A stretch of DNA of 64,000 nt, taken from positions 3,844,001 to 3,908,000 of the forward strand of contig NZ_LT629799.1 in the NCBI RefSeq assembly GCF_900105785.1, written 5' to 3'. This DNA is from Microlunatus sagamiharensis. Its GTDB lineage: Bacteria > Actinomycetota > Actinomycetes > Propionibacteriales > Propionibacteriaceae. Of this stretch, positions 1-7,858 are shown piece by piece (the stretch's first letter is position 1; each line of letters starts with the position of its first letter). The notes under the pieces are model-generated. The model was not told the origin of the DNA, did not search any database, and saw nothing but the letters and a program-made list of their open reading frames with translations. Both the position numbers and the translations under genes were made by a program.

Positions 1-303
1 GTCGGCGAGCCCGACGGCGCGGACGCGGTCCTCGGGCTCGCCGAGGACGGGGGCTGGTGGCTCCTCGCGCTGAGGCGTCCGGCCGACGCGTCGCTGCTGC
101 GGGACGTGCCGATGTCCACGGTGCGGACCGGCGAGCTCACCCGGGCCGCGCTCGAGGCGGGCGGGCTGCGCGTGGAGGAGGCGCCCCCGCTCTCCGACGT
201 GGACGAGCCCGACGACGTCCTCGCCGTGGCGCGGCTGTGCCCGCAGACGCGCTTCGCCGCGCTGGCCGGCGTCCTCGGCGGGCGGACGGCGGTGCCCGCG
301 TGA
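1..303 (+). CDS. DUF2064 glycosyltransferase-like protein, C-terminal part (cut by window edge)
   Basis: The last 100 codons of a protein whose start lies outside the window. The segment DGGWWLLAL is the usual 'DGGYWLIGL' core of the DUF2064/TIGR04282 family, which has a GT-A nucleotidyltransferase-like fold, and it is followed by SDVDEPDDV, matching the family's late Asp motif. Members act on nucleotide-sugar-like substrates, but this actinobacterial branch has no defined substrate. Its stop overlaps the GTG of the next gene, so it is translationally coupled to a methyltransferase and an epimerase. The operon looks like a small glycoconjugate or secondary-metabolite tailoring set; the upstream part cannot be seen. 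Confidence 0.8.
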   Translation, partial: VGEPDGADAVLGLAEDGGWWLLALRRPADASLLRDVPMSTVRTGELTRAALEAGGLRVEEAPPLSDVDEPDDVLAVARLCPQTRFAALAGVLGGRTAVPA

Positions 304-968
304 CGCAGCCCGAGGCGTTCTTCGAACCCGGCTTCGCCGAGGGCGGCGGCCAGCTCCACACCCGTGAGGGCGAGGTCTGGGACCTGCCCGTGCAGACCTG
401 GGACGCCGACGCCGGCCCCGGGGACGAGCGCCTGCTGGCCCGCTGCGCCGGCTCGACCCTCGACGTCGGCTGCGGGCCCGGCCGGATGGCCGCCGCGCTG
501 GGCGCCCGCGGCGTGCGGGCGCTCGGGGTCGACGTGTCCCCGTCGGCGATCGCCATGGCGCGCTCGCGGGGCGCGATCGCGCTCAACCGCGACGTCTTCT
601 CGCTGGGCCGCAGCGCCCAGCGCTGGCGCCACGTCCTGCTGGTCGACGGCAACGTCGGCATCGGCGGGGACCCCGTCCGGCTGCTGTGGCTCTGCCGCGA
701 GCTCCTCAGCCCCGGGGGCACCGTCCTCGTCGACGTGGCCCCGCCCGGCCACGGGTTGCAGGTGACCACCGCACAGCTCGTCGGCTCCCGTGGTCCGGGA
801 GCCTGGTTCGCCTGGGCCGTGCTGGGGCTGGACGCGCTCGAGGTCGTCGCCGCGGCGGCCGGCCTGGACGTCGCCGAGGCCTGGCTCGTCGAGGACGAGC
901 AGCGCTGGCAGGCCGAGCTCGTGCCGGCGACGCGGTGGCCCGCCCCGGGCGGAGAGGTGCGGTCATGA
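300..968 (+). CDS. Class I SAM-dependent methyltransferase
   Basis: A 222-residue protein starting at a GTG that overlaps the upstream TGA (GTGA). The SAM-binding glycine loop LDVGCGPGRMA lies near residue 55, followed by the acidic strand end LGVDVSPSAI (motif II) and SPGGTVLVDV, so the Rossmann methyltransferase fold is clear. The acceptor is unknown. It sits between a DUF2064 protein and an NAD-dependent epimerase with overlaps on both sides, so the three are made together and probably modify the same sugar- or lipid-linked product. No membrane segment is evident; it should be cytosolic. Confidence 0.88.
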   Translation: MTQPEAFFEPGFAEGGGQLHTREGEVWDLPVQTWDADAGPGDERLLARCAGSTLDVGCGPGRMAAALGARGVRALGVDVSPSAIAMARSRGAIALNRDVFSLGRSAQRWRHVLLVDGNVGIGGDPVRLLWLCRELLSPGGTVLVDVAPPGHGLQVTTAQLVGSRGPGAWFAWAVLGLDALEVVAAAAGLDVAEAWLVEDEQRWQAELVPATRWPAPGGEVRS

Positions 969-1945
969 GGGTCCTGGTCACCGGCGGGGCCGGGTTCATC
1001 GGGCGTCGCGTCGTCCTGCGGCTGGCCGAGGTCGGCCACGCACCCGTGGTCTTCGACCGCGCGCTCGACCCCGCCGACGACGTCACCGACCTCGCGCGCG
1101 TGCGCCAGGCCCTGGCCGGCTGCGACACCGTCGTGCACCTCGCGGCCAAGGTCGGGCTCGGGCTCGACATCGACGACATCGACGACTACGTGACGCAGAA
1201 CGACGTCGGCACCGCGGTCGTGCTGCGGGCCGCCGCGAACGCGGGGACGGCGCGGGTCGCGTACGCGTCGTCGATGGTGGTCTACGGCGAGGGCGCCTAC
1301 ACCTGCCCGGTGCACGGGCCGACCAGCCCGCCGCCGCGCCGGGTCGCCGACCTCGAGGCCGGCCGCTTCGACCCGCTCTGCCCGCGCTGCGGCTCCGACC
1401 TCGTGCCCGGGCTCGTGCCCGAGGGCGCGCCGCTCGACCCGCGCAACGTCTACGCCGCGACCAAGGCGCAGGGCGAGTACCTGGCCGCGGCCTGGTGCCG
1501 GGAGACGGAGGGTTCGGTGGCGGCGCTGCGCTTCCACAACGTCTACGGCCCCGGCATGCCGCGCAACACCCCGTACGCGGGCGTGGCGTCGCTGTTCGCG
1601 AGCGCGATCGCCCGGGGCGAGGCCCCGCGCGTCTTCGAGGACGGCGGCCAGCGGCGCAACTTCGTCCACGTCGACGACGTCGCGGCCGCGGTGGTCGCCT
1701 CGCTCGAGGCCGACCTGGCGCCCGGCGTCACCCCGCTGAACATCGGCTCGCCCGACGTCACGACGGTGGGCCGGATGGCCGAGGTGCTGAGCGAGGAGCT
1801 CGACGGGCCCGCGCCGGTCGTGACCGGTCAGTTCCGTCTCGGGGACGTCCGCCACATCACCGCCGACTGCACGGCGGCCGAGCGGGTGCTCGGCTGGCGG
1901 GCCGAGCGGCCGCTGTCGAGCATCGCCGAGCTCGCCGGGTCCTGA
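965..1945 (+). CDS. NAD-dependent epimerase/dehydratase with a zinc-ribbon-like insertion
   Basis: A 326-aa extended SDR. The N-terminus has the NAD loop VTGGAGFIG (residues 5-13) and the catalytic YxxxK pair is Y163/K167 (NVYAATK), with the upstream Ser in ASSMVVYG. It probably epimerises or dehydrates an NDP-sugar. Unusual is a loop between the Ser and Tyr with C114-x2-H117 and C139-x2-C142, spaced like a zinc knuckle and inserted close to the active site. The ATG overlaps the previous stop (ATGA). Fold assignment is firm; the substrate is unknown, and the zinc site is inferred from spacing only. Confidence 0.87.
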   Translation: MRVLVTGGAGFIGRRVVLRLAEVGHAPVVFDRALDPADDVTDLARVRQALAGCDTVVHLAAKVGLGLDIDDIDDYVTQNDVGTAVVLRAAANAGTARVAYASSMVVYGEGAYTCPVHGPTSPPPRRVADLEAGRFDPLCPRCGSDLVPGLVPEGAPLDPRNVYAATKAQGEYLAAAWCRETEGSVAALRFHNVYGPGMPRNTPYAGVASLFASAIARGEAPRVFEDGGQRRNFVHVDDVAAAVVASLEADLAPGVTPLNIGSPDVTTVGRMAEVLSEELDGPAPVVTGQFRLGDVRHITADCTAAERVLGWRAERPLSSIAELAGS

Positions 1946-1975
1946 GGCGGCCGGGGGTCCGGCCGCCGACGGGCC

Positions 1976-3034
1976 TCAGTGCAGGTGCGGCAGCTCCTTG
2001 CGGAGGGTTCGCTTGCTGGTCGTCAGCAGCTCGTGCACGGCCCTCTCGATCTTGCCGTGGGTGGTCCCGCCGGCGAGGTCGCGCTTGCCGACGGCCAGCG
2101 CGGGGTCGATCGTGATGCCGTCGTTGAACAGGTCGATCAGGCGCGGGTCGACGTAGGACTTGCGCGCCACCGTGGGCGTGTTGCCGAGGTAGGTCGACAC
2201 GTCCTTCATGGCCGCGCTGACCGCCCGCTTGCGCTTGGAGTCCGTGGTCGCCCCCTCGAGCCGTTCGGCGAGCTCCACGGCGGCGATGACGGTCCCGTGC
2301 CAGGTGCGGAAGTCCTTGGCCGACACCTCGCCGCCGACGATCTCCTTCACGTAGCCGTTGATCTCGGTCGAGGTGACGTCGTGCCAGCCGTCCTCGGTCT
2401 CGTACGCGAGCAGCTCGGGGTTGTCGTCGTCGCGCTCGACCAGCGCGCGCACGGCGGCCATCACGTCCTTGTCGACCAGGCCGATGTAGCGCTCCTTCCC
2501 GGACTTGGCGATGTAGTCGAAGACGACCTGGCCGTCCTCGAAGGACACGTGCTCACGCCGGATGGTCGCGAGGCCGTAGCTGTGGTTCTCCTCGGCGTAG
2601 GCCTCCCCGCCGATGCGGAAGAACCCGAGGTCGAGCAGCCGGAACGCCGCCCCCATCGCCCGCTCGTAGGGCATGCCCTGCCGGCGCAGGTCCTTGCCGG
2701 CCCGGCGCCGCGCCCGGGGCAGGTTCTCGGCGACCTCGAGCACGCGCTCGTGCTTGGCCGCGTCCCGCTTGACCCGCCAGGCCTCGTGGTAGCGGTACTG
2801 GCGCCGGCCGGCCTCGTCGGTGCCGACCGCCTGGATGTGGCCGTTGGGCAGGGAGCAGATCCAGACCTCCTCCCACGCCGGCGGGATGACGAGCGCGATG
2901 CAGCGCTCCAGCTCCTCGCCCTCCAGCTCGAGACCCTCGAGGTCGAGGTAGACGAAGTCCTTGGTCGGATCGGGCTCGACCCGGCGCCGGCCGTAGCCGG
3001 GCTGGGACGGGGAGACGGTGCGCAGACGGACCAC
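1976..3034 (-). CDS. DNA topoisomerase IB (eukaryote-like)
   Basis: A 352-residue type IB topoisomerase that relaxes supercoils through a 3'-phosphotyrosyl intermediate. The N-terminal DNA-binding part contains CIALVIPPAWEEVWI and GRRQYRYHEAWR. The catalytic domain carries KDFRTWHGT (Arg and His of the active site) and the nucleophile in ARKSYVDP near the C-terminus. Length matches bacterial (Deinococcus-type) TopIB. The GTG at 3034 was chosen because family homology begins right after it and a TAACGA box lies 7 nt upstream, suggesting a leaderless transcript. The gene stands alone and is convergent with the epimerase gene. Confidence 0.93.
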   Translation of the reverse strand: MVRLRTVSPSQPGYGRRRVEPDPTKDFVYLDLEGLELEGEELERCIALVIPPAWEEVWICSLPNGHIQAVGTDEAGRRQYRYHEAWRVKRDAAKHERVLEVAENLPRARRRAGKDLRRQGMPYERAMGAAFRLLDLGFFRIGGEAYAEENHSYGLATIRREHVSFEDGQVVFDYIAKSGKERYIGLVDKDVMAAVRALVERDDDNPELLAYETEDGWHDVTSTEINGYVKEIVGGEVSAKDFRTWHGTVIAAVELAERLEGATTDSKRKRAVSAAMKDVSTYLGNTPTVARKSYVDPRLIDLFNDGITIDPALAVGKRDLAGGTTHGKIERAVHELLTTSKRTLRKELPHLH

Positions 3035-3142
3035 GAGCCCATCGTTACCCCGGAGCCGGTCCTCGTACGCCGTGGCGCACGTGGCGGACCGCGTCGGGGC
3101 GCACCCCGCCGCCCTCGCACCGGAACTGTCGGAGGGGCCACC

Positions 3143-3148
3143 TAGGTT
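3143..3148 (+). promoter_or_regulatory. -10 box (TAGGTT) of a probable leaderless transcript
   Basis: TAGGTT ends 6 nt before the ATG at 3155, placing the expected transcription start on the start codon itself. The nearest purine-rich stretch (3131-3137) is 17 nt from the ATG, too far for a ribosome-binding site. Confidence 0.5.
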
Positions 3149-3154
3149 GTGCCC

Positions 3155-3496
3155 ATGACCGAGCAGACGCACAGCAGCCAGCAGGACTCCACCGCACCCG
3201 AGGGCGAGTTCACCTCCGAGACCAGCCAGGCCGCCGCCGAGGAGACCAACGACGTCCAGGCCTCCCCGGAGCACAACGGGGAGGTGCTCGGCGCCTCCGG
3301 CAGCGGCAGCAGCGACCCCTCCCTGGAGAAGGACCCGAGCGAGTGGGTCACCGGCGGCGACCCGATCACCTCCGCGCAGAAGAGCTACCTCGACACCCTG
3401 GCCCGCCAGGCCGGCGAGGAGATCCCCGCCGACATCACCAAGGGCGAGGCCTCGGAGGAGATCGAGCGCCTGCGCAAGGAGACCGGCAAGGACTGA
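3155..3496 (+). CDS. DUF3072 domain protein
   Basis: A 113-aa acidic, soluble protein. The first 65 residues are Ser/Thr/Gln/Glu-rich and look disordered; the C-terminal third (DPITSAQKSYLDTLARQAGE followed by a Lys/Glu helix) is the DUF3072 domain, a short helical domain common in Actinobacteria with no known activity. An in-frame GTG at 3149 is possible, but the ATG at 3155 fits the leaderless -10 box better. It is transcribed divergently from topoisomerase IB and followed by a strong hairpin. Function is unknown. Confidence 0.75.
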   Translation: MTEQTHSSQQDSTAPEGEFTSETSQAAAEETNDVQASPEHNGEVLGASGSGSSDPSLEKDPSEWVTGGDPITSAQKSYLDTLARQAGEEIPADITKGEASEEIERLRKETGKD

Positions 3497-3517
3497 GGTC
3501 CGCACCGGTCTGCCCGG

Positions 3518-3543
3518 CCGGGGTCCCGTGCGGGGGACCCCGG
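3518..3543 (+). terminator. Hairpin after DUF3072 gene
   Basis: A perfect 10-bp GC-rich stem (CCGGGGTCCC at 3518-3527 with its complement at 3534-3543) and a 6-nt loop, 21 bp after the stop. There is no T-run, as is common in high-GC Actinobacteria, so this is a probable rather than a certain terminator. Confidence 0.55.
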
Positions 3544-3568
3544 CGTGAGCGGGCGGCGCCTGCCGGGG

Positions 3569-3574
3569 TAAAGA
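3569..3574 (+). promoter_or_regulatory. -10 box (TAAAGA), probable leaderless start
   Basis: TAAAGA lies 6 nt before the ATG at 3581, the same geometry as at other starts in this window; the AAGAAG overlapping it is too weak and badly placed to decide the start. Confidence 0.4.
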
Positions 3575-3580
3575 AGTGCC

Positions 3581-4576
3581 ATGGTGCGATTCGGCTACAC
3601 CCTCATGACCGAGCAGAGCGGGCCCAAGCAGATCGTCGAGTACGGCGCTCGGGCCGAGCAGGTCGGCTTCGACTTCGAGGTCTCGAGCGACCACTACTCC
3701 CCGTGGCTGACCTCCCAGGGCCACGCCGGCTACGCGTGGACCATGCTCGGCGCCGTCGCGGCGCTGACCTCCAGCGTCGAGCTGATGACGTACGTGACCT
3801 GCCCGACGATCCGCTACCACCCGGCCGTGGTGGCGCAGAAGGCCGCGACGCTGCAGATCATCAGCGACGGCCGCTTCATCCTCGGCCTCGGGTCGGGGGA
3901 GAACCTCAACGAGCACATCACCGGCGAGGGGTGGCCTCCGGTCGCCCAGCGCCAGGACATGCTCGAGGAGGCGGCGATCATCATCCGCCAGCTGCACACC
4001 GGCGAGCTGACGACCTGGGAGGGCAGCTACTTCCGCGTCGACTCCGCGCGCGTCTGGGACGTGCCGGACGGCGGCGTGCCGATCGGCATGGCGGTGTCCG
4101 GGGAGAAGTCGATCGAGCGCTTCGCCCCGCTCGGTGACCACCTCATCGCCGTCGAGCCGGACGCCGACGCGGTCAAGAAGTGGGACAAGGAGAAGGGCGG
4201 CCTCCTCTCCAGCGGCAAGGGCTCCCGCAAGATCGGGCAGATCCCGATCTGCTGGGGCACCGACAAGGACGCGGCGATCGCCAAGGCGCACGACCAGTTC
4301 CGCTGGTTCGGCGGCGGCTGGGCCGTGAACGCCGATCTCCCCACGCCGCACGGCTTCGCCGGCGCGACGCAGTTCGTGCGCCCCGAGGACGTCGCCGAGG
4401 CGATCCCCTGCGGTCCCGACGTCGACGCGATCGTCCAGGCCGTCAGCGCGTACTGGGAGGCGGGGTTCACCGACATCGCCCTCGTCCAGGTCGGCGACGA
4501 GGGCCAGCGCGAGTTCCTCGACACCGCCGCGGAGCCCATCCTCGCCGCCCTCCGGGACGCCGCTCCCAAGAGCTGA
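3581..4576 (+). CDS. F420-dependent LLM-class oxidoreductase (TIGR03557-like)
   Basis: A 331-aa luciferase-like TIM-barrel enzyme. MVRFGYTLMTEQ, VSSDHYSPW, YVTCPTIRYHPAVVAQKAAT and ILGLGSGENLNEH are typical of the F420-dependent glucose-6-phosphate dehydrogenase/TIGR03557 group; the GSGENLNEHI loop lines the F420 site. These enzymes transfer hydride between coenzyme F420 and small molecules in the cytosol; the substrate here cannot be read from sequence. Length is normal for the family. F420 use is an actinobacterial trait and supports the taxonomic placement. The gene is monocistronic, followed by two palindromic repeats. Confidence 0.9.
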   Translation: MVRFGYTLMTEQSGPKQIVEYGARAEQVGFDFEVSSDHYSPWLTSQGHAGYAWTMLGAVAALTSSVELMTYVTCPTIRYHPAVVAQKAATLQIISDGRFILGLGSGENLNEHITGEGWPPVAQRQDMLEEAAIIIRQLHTGELTTWEGSYFRVDSARVWDVPDGGVPIGMAVSGEKSIERFAPLGDHLIAVEPDADAVKKWDKEKGGLLSSGKGSRKIGQIPICWGTDKDAAIAKAHDQFRWFGGGWAVNADLPTPHGFAGATQFVRPEDVAEAIPCGPDVDAIVQAVSAYWEAGFTDIALVQVGDEGQREFLDTAAEPILAALRDAAPKS

Positions 4577-4602
4577 CCCGCCCAGGCTCGGCCCAAACCC
4601 CG

Positions 4603-4661
4603 CCGAGAGGTAGGTTGCCGCGCCCTGTACGCCGGGATCCGCGCCGCAACCTACCGCTCGG
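4603..4661. repeat. Palindromic repeat, copy 1 (subtype A)
   Basis: Left arm CCGAGAGGTAGGTTGCCGCG and right arm GCCGCAACCTACCGCTCGG form an imperfect stem of about 20 bp with a loop of about 18 nt. It shares the GAGAGG and GCCGCAACC variants with copy 2. It may double as a terminator for the oxidoreductase gene. Confidence 0.85.
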
Positions 4662-4705
4662 TCTGGGCTGAGCGCCTGGCACGATCTGCGCCCGCCCCTC
4701 TCTCG

Positions 4706-4764
4706 CCGAGAGGTAGGTTGCCGCGACTTTTCTGCCGGGATTCGTGCCGCAACCTACCGCTCGG
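4706..4764. repeat. Palindromic repeat, copy 2 (subtype A)
   Basis: Nearly identical arms to copy 1, 103 bp further on, with a divergent loop. Arm conservation with loop drift indicates selection on, or recent spread of, the hairpin. Confidence 0.85.
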
Positions 4765-4796
4765 CGGAGGCTGCTGGGTCCTCGTGAAGTAGGGCT

Positions 4797-5816
4797 GTGG
4801 ATAGCGGGACCGGAGCGTTCCGGGAGCCGCACCATCGAGCGGTGACGCGCTTCGAGACCGACCTCGCCGACGCCGTACGCCCCCGTGAGGCGGCCGTCCT
4901 CGACGAGGACGGGATCGCGCCGCACGTGCTGCGCACCCGTCGCTGGGAACGGACCAGCCGCGGGCTGTACGTGCTGGCCGGTGCCCGACGGTCCGCCGCG
5001 CAGCGGATCGTGGCCGCTGCCGCTCTGCTGCCGTCCGACGGGGTCGTCGGCGGCTGGGCCGCTGCGCACGTGCACGGCGTGGACCTCCTCGACGGGCTGG
5101 ACCGCCGGGGCGAGGAGCTGCCCGTCGACGTGCTCCTCCCGCCCGGCCTGCACCGCCAGCACCTGCCGGGCGTCCGCTACCGCCGCGCCACCTTCGCCCC
5201 CGGCGACCGGGAGGAGGTCGCGGGTCTGCCCGTCACCTTCCGGGCGCGGACGGCCGCCGACCTCGCCTGCGGTGCGAGCTCGACGACGGAGGCGACCGTC
5301 CTCCTCGACCTGCTGGTCGCGGCGGGGCTGCAGCCCGAGGAGCTCGAAGCCGTACCGCTGCGCGGGCGACGAGGGGCGGTGCAGGCACGCGAGGCGATCG
5401 CGCTGACGAGGAGCGGTTCGCTGAGCCCCGGTGAGACGCGCCTGCGGCTGCTCTACCTCGAGCAGGCGCCGGACGCGAGGATCCACCTGAACCCGACCCT
5501 GACCGCCCGCGACGGCCGCTTCGTCGCGATGCCGGACCTGTTCGACGAGGACGCCGGCCTCGCGCTCGAGTACGACGGCGCGACCTGGGACGGTGAACGC
5601 TCCGCCGGCCACCGCGACCCCGAGCAGCACCGGGAGGACAACGTCCGCGAGGAGGCCATGGAGCGCCTCGGCGTGGTCGTCGTTCGGGCCGGCGCCGGCG
5701 ACCTCGGCGCCCACCGCGTCCAGACCGCGTACCGGATGCGTCGCGCTCGGCTCGACGGGCTCGGGCGGGACCGGACGCGGGACCGCTGGCTCCTCCGGCC
5801 CCGCATCGAGCGGTAG
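4797..5816 (+). CDS. DUF559-type nuclease-fold protein flanked by palindromic repeats
   Basis: A 339-aa protein of the actinobacterial group with an N-terminal winged-helix/AbiEi-like segment (ERTSRGLYVLAG) and a C-terminal Vsr/DUF559-like domain. The latter shows MPDLFDEDAGLALEYDGATW (D-x-n-E-Y-D, the restriction-endonuclease-like core) and RLGVVVVRAGAGDL. Activity is untested in the family. Start is uncertain: GTG 4797 gives the longest form, GTG 4842 (VTRFETDLADAV) is an equal candidate. Two palindromic repeats lie just upstream and a third overlaps its 3' end; the repeat arm encodes the last residues IER and the TAG stop. Confidence 0.65.
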   Translation: MDSGTGAFREPHHRAVTRFETDLADAVRPREAAVLDEDGIAPHVLRTRRWERTSRGLYVLAGARRSAAQRIVAAAALLPSDGVVGGWAAAHVHGVDLLDGLDRRGEELPVDVLLPPGLHRQHLPGVRYRRATFAPGDREEVAGLPVTFRARTAADLACGASSTTEATVLLDLLVAAGLQPEELEAVPLRGRRGAVQAREAIALTRSGSLSPGETRLRLLYLEQAPDARIHLNPTLTARDGRFVAMPDLFDEDAGLALEYDGATWDGERSAGHRDPEQHREDNVREEAMERLGVVVVRAGAGDLGAHRVQTAYRMRRARLDGLGRDRTRDRWLLRPRIER

Positions 5817-5864
5817 CTTGCCGCGGCTGAACCGGCGTGTCGGGCGCGGCAACCTACCGCTCGG
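5807..5864. repeat. Palindromic repeat, copy 3 (subtype B), supplies the stop codon of the DUF559 gene
   Basis: Left arm CGAGCGGTAGCTTGCCGCGG overlaps the last codons and TAG stop of the upstream gene (stop at 5814-5816); right arm is GCGGCAACCTACCGCTCGG. Subtype B carries GAGCGG and GCGGCAACC instead of the subtype A variants. Confidence 0.85.
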
Positions 5865-5873
5865 CGGAAGGGG

Positions 5874-6536
5874 TCAGCGGTCGGGGCGGAGGCCGACCTC
5901 GAAGGCGAGCAGGACCAGGCCCACGCGGTCGCGGACGCCGAGCTTGGAGAGCAGCCGGCCGACGTGGGTCTTGACCGTGCCCTCGGCCATGTAGAGGCGG
6001 GCGCCGATCTCGGTGTTCGTCGCCCCGGCCGCGATCTCGCGGAGCACCTCGAGCTCGCGGGCGGTGAGGTCGTCGAGGCGGGTGTCGTCGCGGCTCGGCG
6101 GCTCGCCGGGCAGCGTGGGGACGACGTGGTCGAGGAGCCGTCGGGTCGCGCTCGGCGCCATCACCGCGTCGCCCGCCGCGATGTCGCGGATGGCCGAGAG
6201 CAGCTCGTCGGGCCGCGCGTCCTTGAGCAGGAAGCCGCTCGCACCGGCCTTCAGCGCGGCGAAGACGTACTCGTCGAGGTCGAAGGTCGTCAGCACGAGC
6301 ACGCGGGCCGGGTTGCCGTCCGCGAGCAGCCGCCGGGTCGTCTCGACGCCGTCGAGCACCGGCATGCGGACGTCCATCAGGACGACGTCGGCGGTGACTG
6401 TGCGGAGGCGGTTCAGCGCCTCCTGCCCGTCGCTGGCCTCGCCCACGACCTCGAGGTCGTCCTCGGCCTCGATGAGCATCCGGAACCCGCCCCGCACCAG
6501 CGCCTGGTCGTCGACCAGGAAGACGCGGGTCACCAT
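5874..6536 (-). CDS. NarL/LuxR-family response regulator
   Basis: A 220-aa regulator. The receiver domain (residues about 4-120) has the acidic pair VDD, the phosphoacceptor Asp in DVVLMDVRMP and the Lys in FLLKDARP. The C-terminal LuxR-type HTH (about 150-215) contains LTARELEVLREIAAGATNTE and EGTVKTHVGRLLSKLG. It overlaps the kinase gene by 7 bp and is surely its partner, phosphorylated to control promoters that cannot be identified here. No transporter gene of the usual DesKR/LiaRS target type is adjacent; the nearest candidate is the ABC-2-like membrane protein at 8047-8844. Confidence 0.93.
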   Translation of the reverse strand: MVTRVFLVDDQALVRGGFRMLIEAEDDLEVVGEASDGQEALNRLRTVTADVVLMDVRMPVLDGVETTRRLLADGNPARVLVLTTFDLDEYVFAALKAGASGFLLKDARPDELLSAIRDIAAGDAVMAPSATRRLLDHVVPTLPGEPPSRDDTRLDDLTARELEVLREIAAGATNTEIGARLYMAEGTVKTHVGRLLSKLGVRDRVGLVLLAFEVGLRPDR

Positions 6537-7750
6537 GCGGCCACCCGCGGCAGGTCGGGCTGGGTCTCGGCCGCCCGCTCGTACGGGATCCACGCCCTCA
6601 CGACGAACCCTCCGTTCGGTCCTGGTCCGGCCGAGAGCTCGCCCTCGTGCAGGTTGACGCGCTCGGCCATGCCCCGCAGCCCGTGGCCCTGGCCGTCCGA
6701 CACCGGGGCGGTCTCGCCGCCGCCGTCGTCGGCGACCTCGATCTCGACCGCGTCCGGCGTGCACGCCACCACGACGCGCGCCCGGGCCTCGGGACCGGCG
6801 TGCTTGAGCACGTTGGTCAGCGACTCCTGGACCACGCGGTACGCGGTCAGCCCGACCGCGGGCGACAGCGGCGGCGGCGTCCCGAACGTCGCCAGCTCGG
6901 CCCGGTCGCTGGTGCGCCGCACGAGGTCGGCGATGTCGGCCAGCCCGGGCTGGGGACCGTACGCGGTGCTCGCCTCGCCCCGCCCGTCGCGCAGCACCCC
7001 GAGGATGCGGCGGGTCTCGGTGAGGGCCTCGCGCCCGGTCTCGGCGATGGTCCCGAGGACCTCTCCAGCGCGCTCGGGGTGCCGGGCGGCCAGCGCGCGG
7101 CCGCCCTCGGCCTGCACCACGATGACCGACAGGGAGTGGGCGACGATGTCGTGCAGCTCGCGGGCGATGCGGTTGCGCTCGTCGACGGTCGCCGCGCGGT
7201 CGCGCTGCTCCTGCTCCGACTCCAGCAGCCGACGGCGCTCGGCCTCCGAGCGCTGCTGGCGCCCGGCGCTGTCCTCGGACTCGCGCAGCTTGCGCCCGAC
7301 GACGTAGGTGCCGGAGACGACGGCGAGGCAGGCGACGACGCTGACCATGAAGACGGTGACGTCGGTCAGGCCCCGCCCCGCGAACGCCCAGCGCGCCGGC
7401 CCGAGGAACGACCCGACGACGCCGACGGCCCAGCCGAGGCGGGCGAGGGTGCGTGGGCTCCAGCGGGCGAGCGTGTAGATCATGATCGGCACCGAGACGA
7501 TGCCGGCGGCCGAGGGCATCTCGCTGACCGCGAGCGCGAAGAGGCACCCGGCCGTCATCATCACGAAGGCCGCGGCGGGGAAGGCCCGCCGCACGAGCAG
7601 CGGCAGCGTGATCACCAGGGACGCGAGCCCGAGGGCCCGCTCGCCGACGGCGAGGGAGTAGCCGGTCGTCACGAGGGTGACGAGGGCGCACAGGCAGAGG
7701 TCGAAGACCAGCTGGCGGTCGCGCACGAGGCGTTCGGCGGCGGAGGGCAT
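6530..7750 (-). CDS. Sensor histidine kinase (HisKA_3 family)
   Basis: A 406-aa membrane kinase. About five or six hydrophobic segments fill residues 15-155, followed by a coiled linker rich in Glu/Arg/Gln. The HisKA_3 phosphoacceptor box is ERNRIARELHDIVAHSLSV (His in ELHD), and the ATPase domain has the N-box region VVQESLTNVLKHAG and the G-box DGQGHGLRGMAERV. There is no extracytoplasmic sensor loop, so it belongs to the intramembrane-sensing, DesK-like class that often reports envelope stress. A TAGGGT box lies 9 nt upstream of the ATG. Signal unknown. Confidence 0.92.
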   Translation of the reverse strand: MPSAAERLVRDRQLVFDLCLCALVTLVTTGYSLAVGERALGLASLVITLPLLVRRAFPAAAFVMMTAGCLFALAVSEMPSAAGIVSVPIMIYTLARWSPRTLARLGWAVGVVGSFLGPARWAFAGRGLTDVTVFMVSVVACLAVVSGTYVVGRKLRESEDSAGRQQRSEAERRRLLESEQEQRDRAATVDERNRIARELHDIVAHSLSVIVVQAEGGRALAARHPERAGEVLGTIAETGREALTETRRILGVLRDGRGEASTAYGPQPGLADIADLVRRTSDRAELATFGTPPPLSPAVGLTAYRVVQESLTNVLKHAGPEARARVVVACTPDAVEIEVADDGGGETAPVSDGQGHGLRGMAERVNLHEGELSAGPGPNGGFVVRAWIPYERAAETQPDLPRVAAW

Positions 7751-7846
7751 GGCGGGACGACCCTACGAGGCGTACGCCGCCCGCGCATCCGACCACGGTC
7801 GTGCGCAGTGCCCCGCCGCCTCGGACCGGGGGACCGGGCGGCGTCC

Positions 7847-7852
7847 TAGGCT
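7847..7852 (+). promoter_or_regulatory. -10 box (TAGGCT) for the 45-aa ORF
   Basis: TAGGCT followed by 6 nt and then ATG at 7859: the clearest leaderless start signal in the window and the main argument that this short ORF is real. Confidence 0.5.
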
Positions 7853-7858
7853 GGGCCC

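Noticed and set aside
137-1855. A 572-codon leftward open frame
   Set aside because: Antisense to the methyltransferase and epimerase genes, whose motifs are unambiguous.
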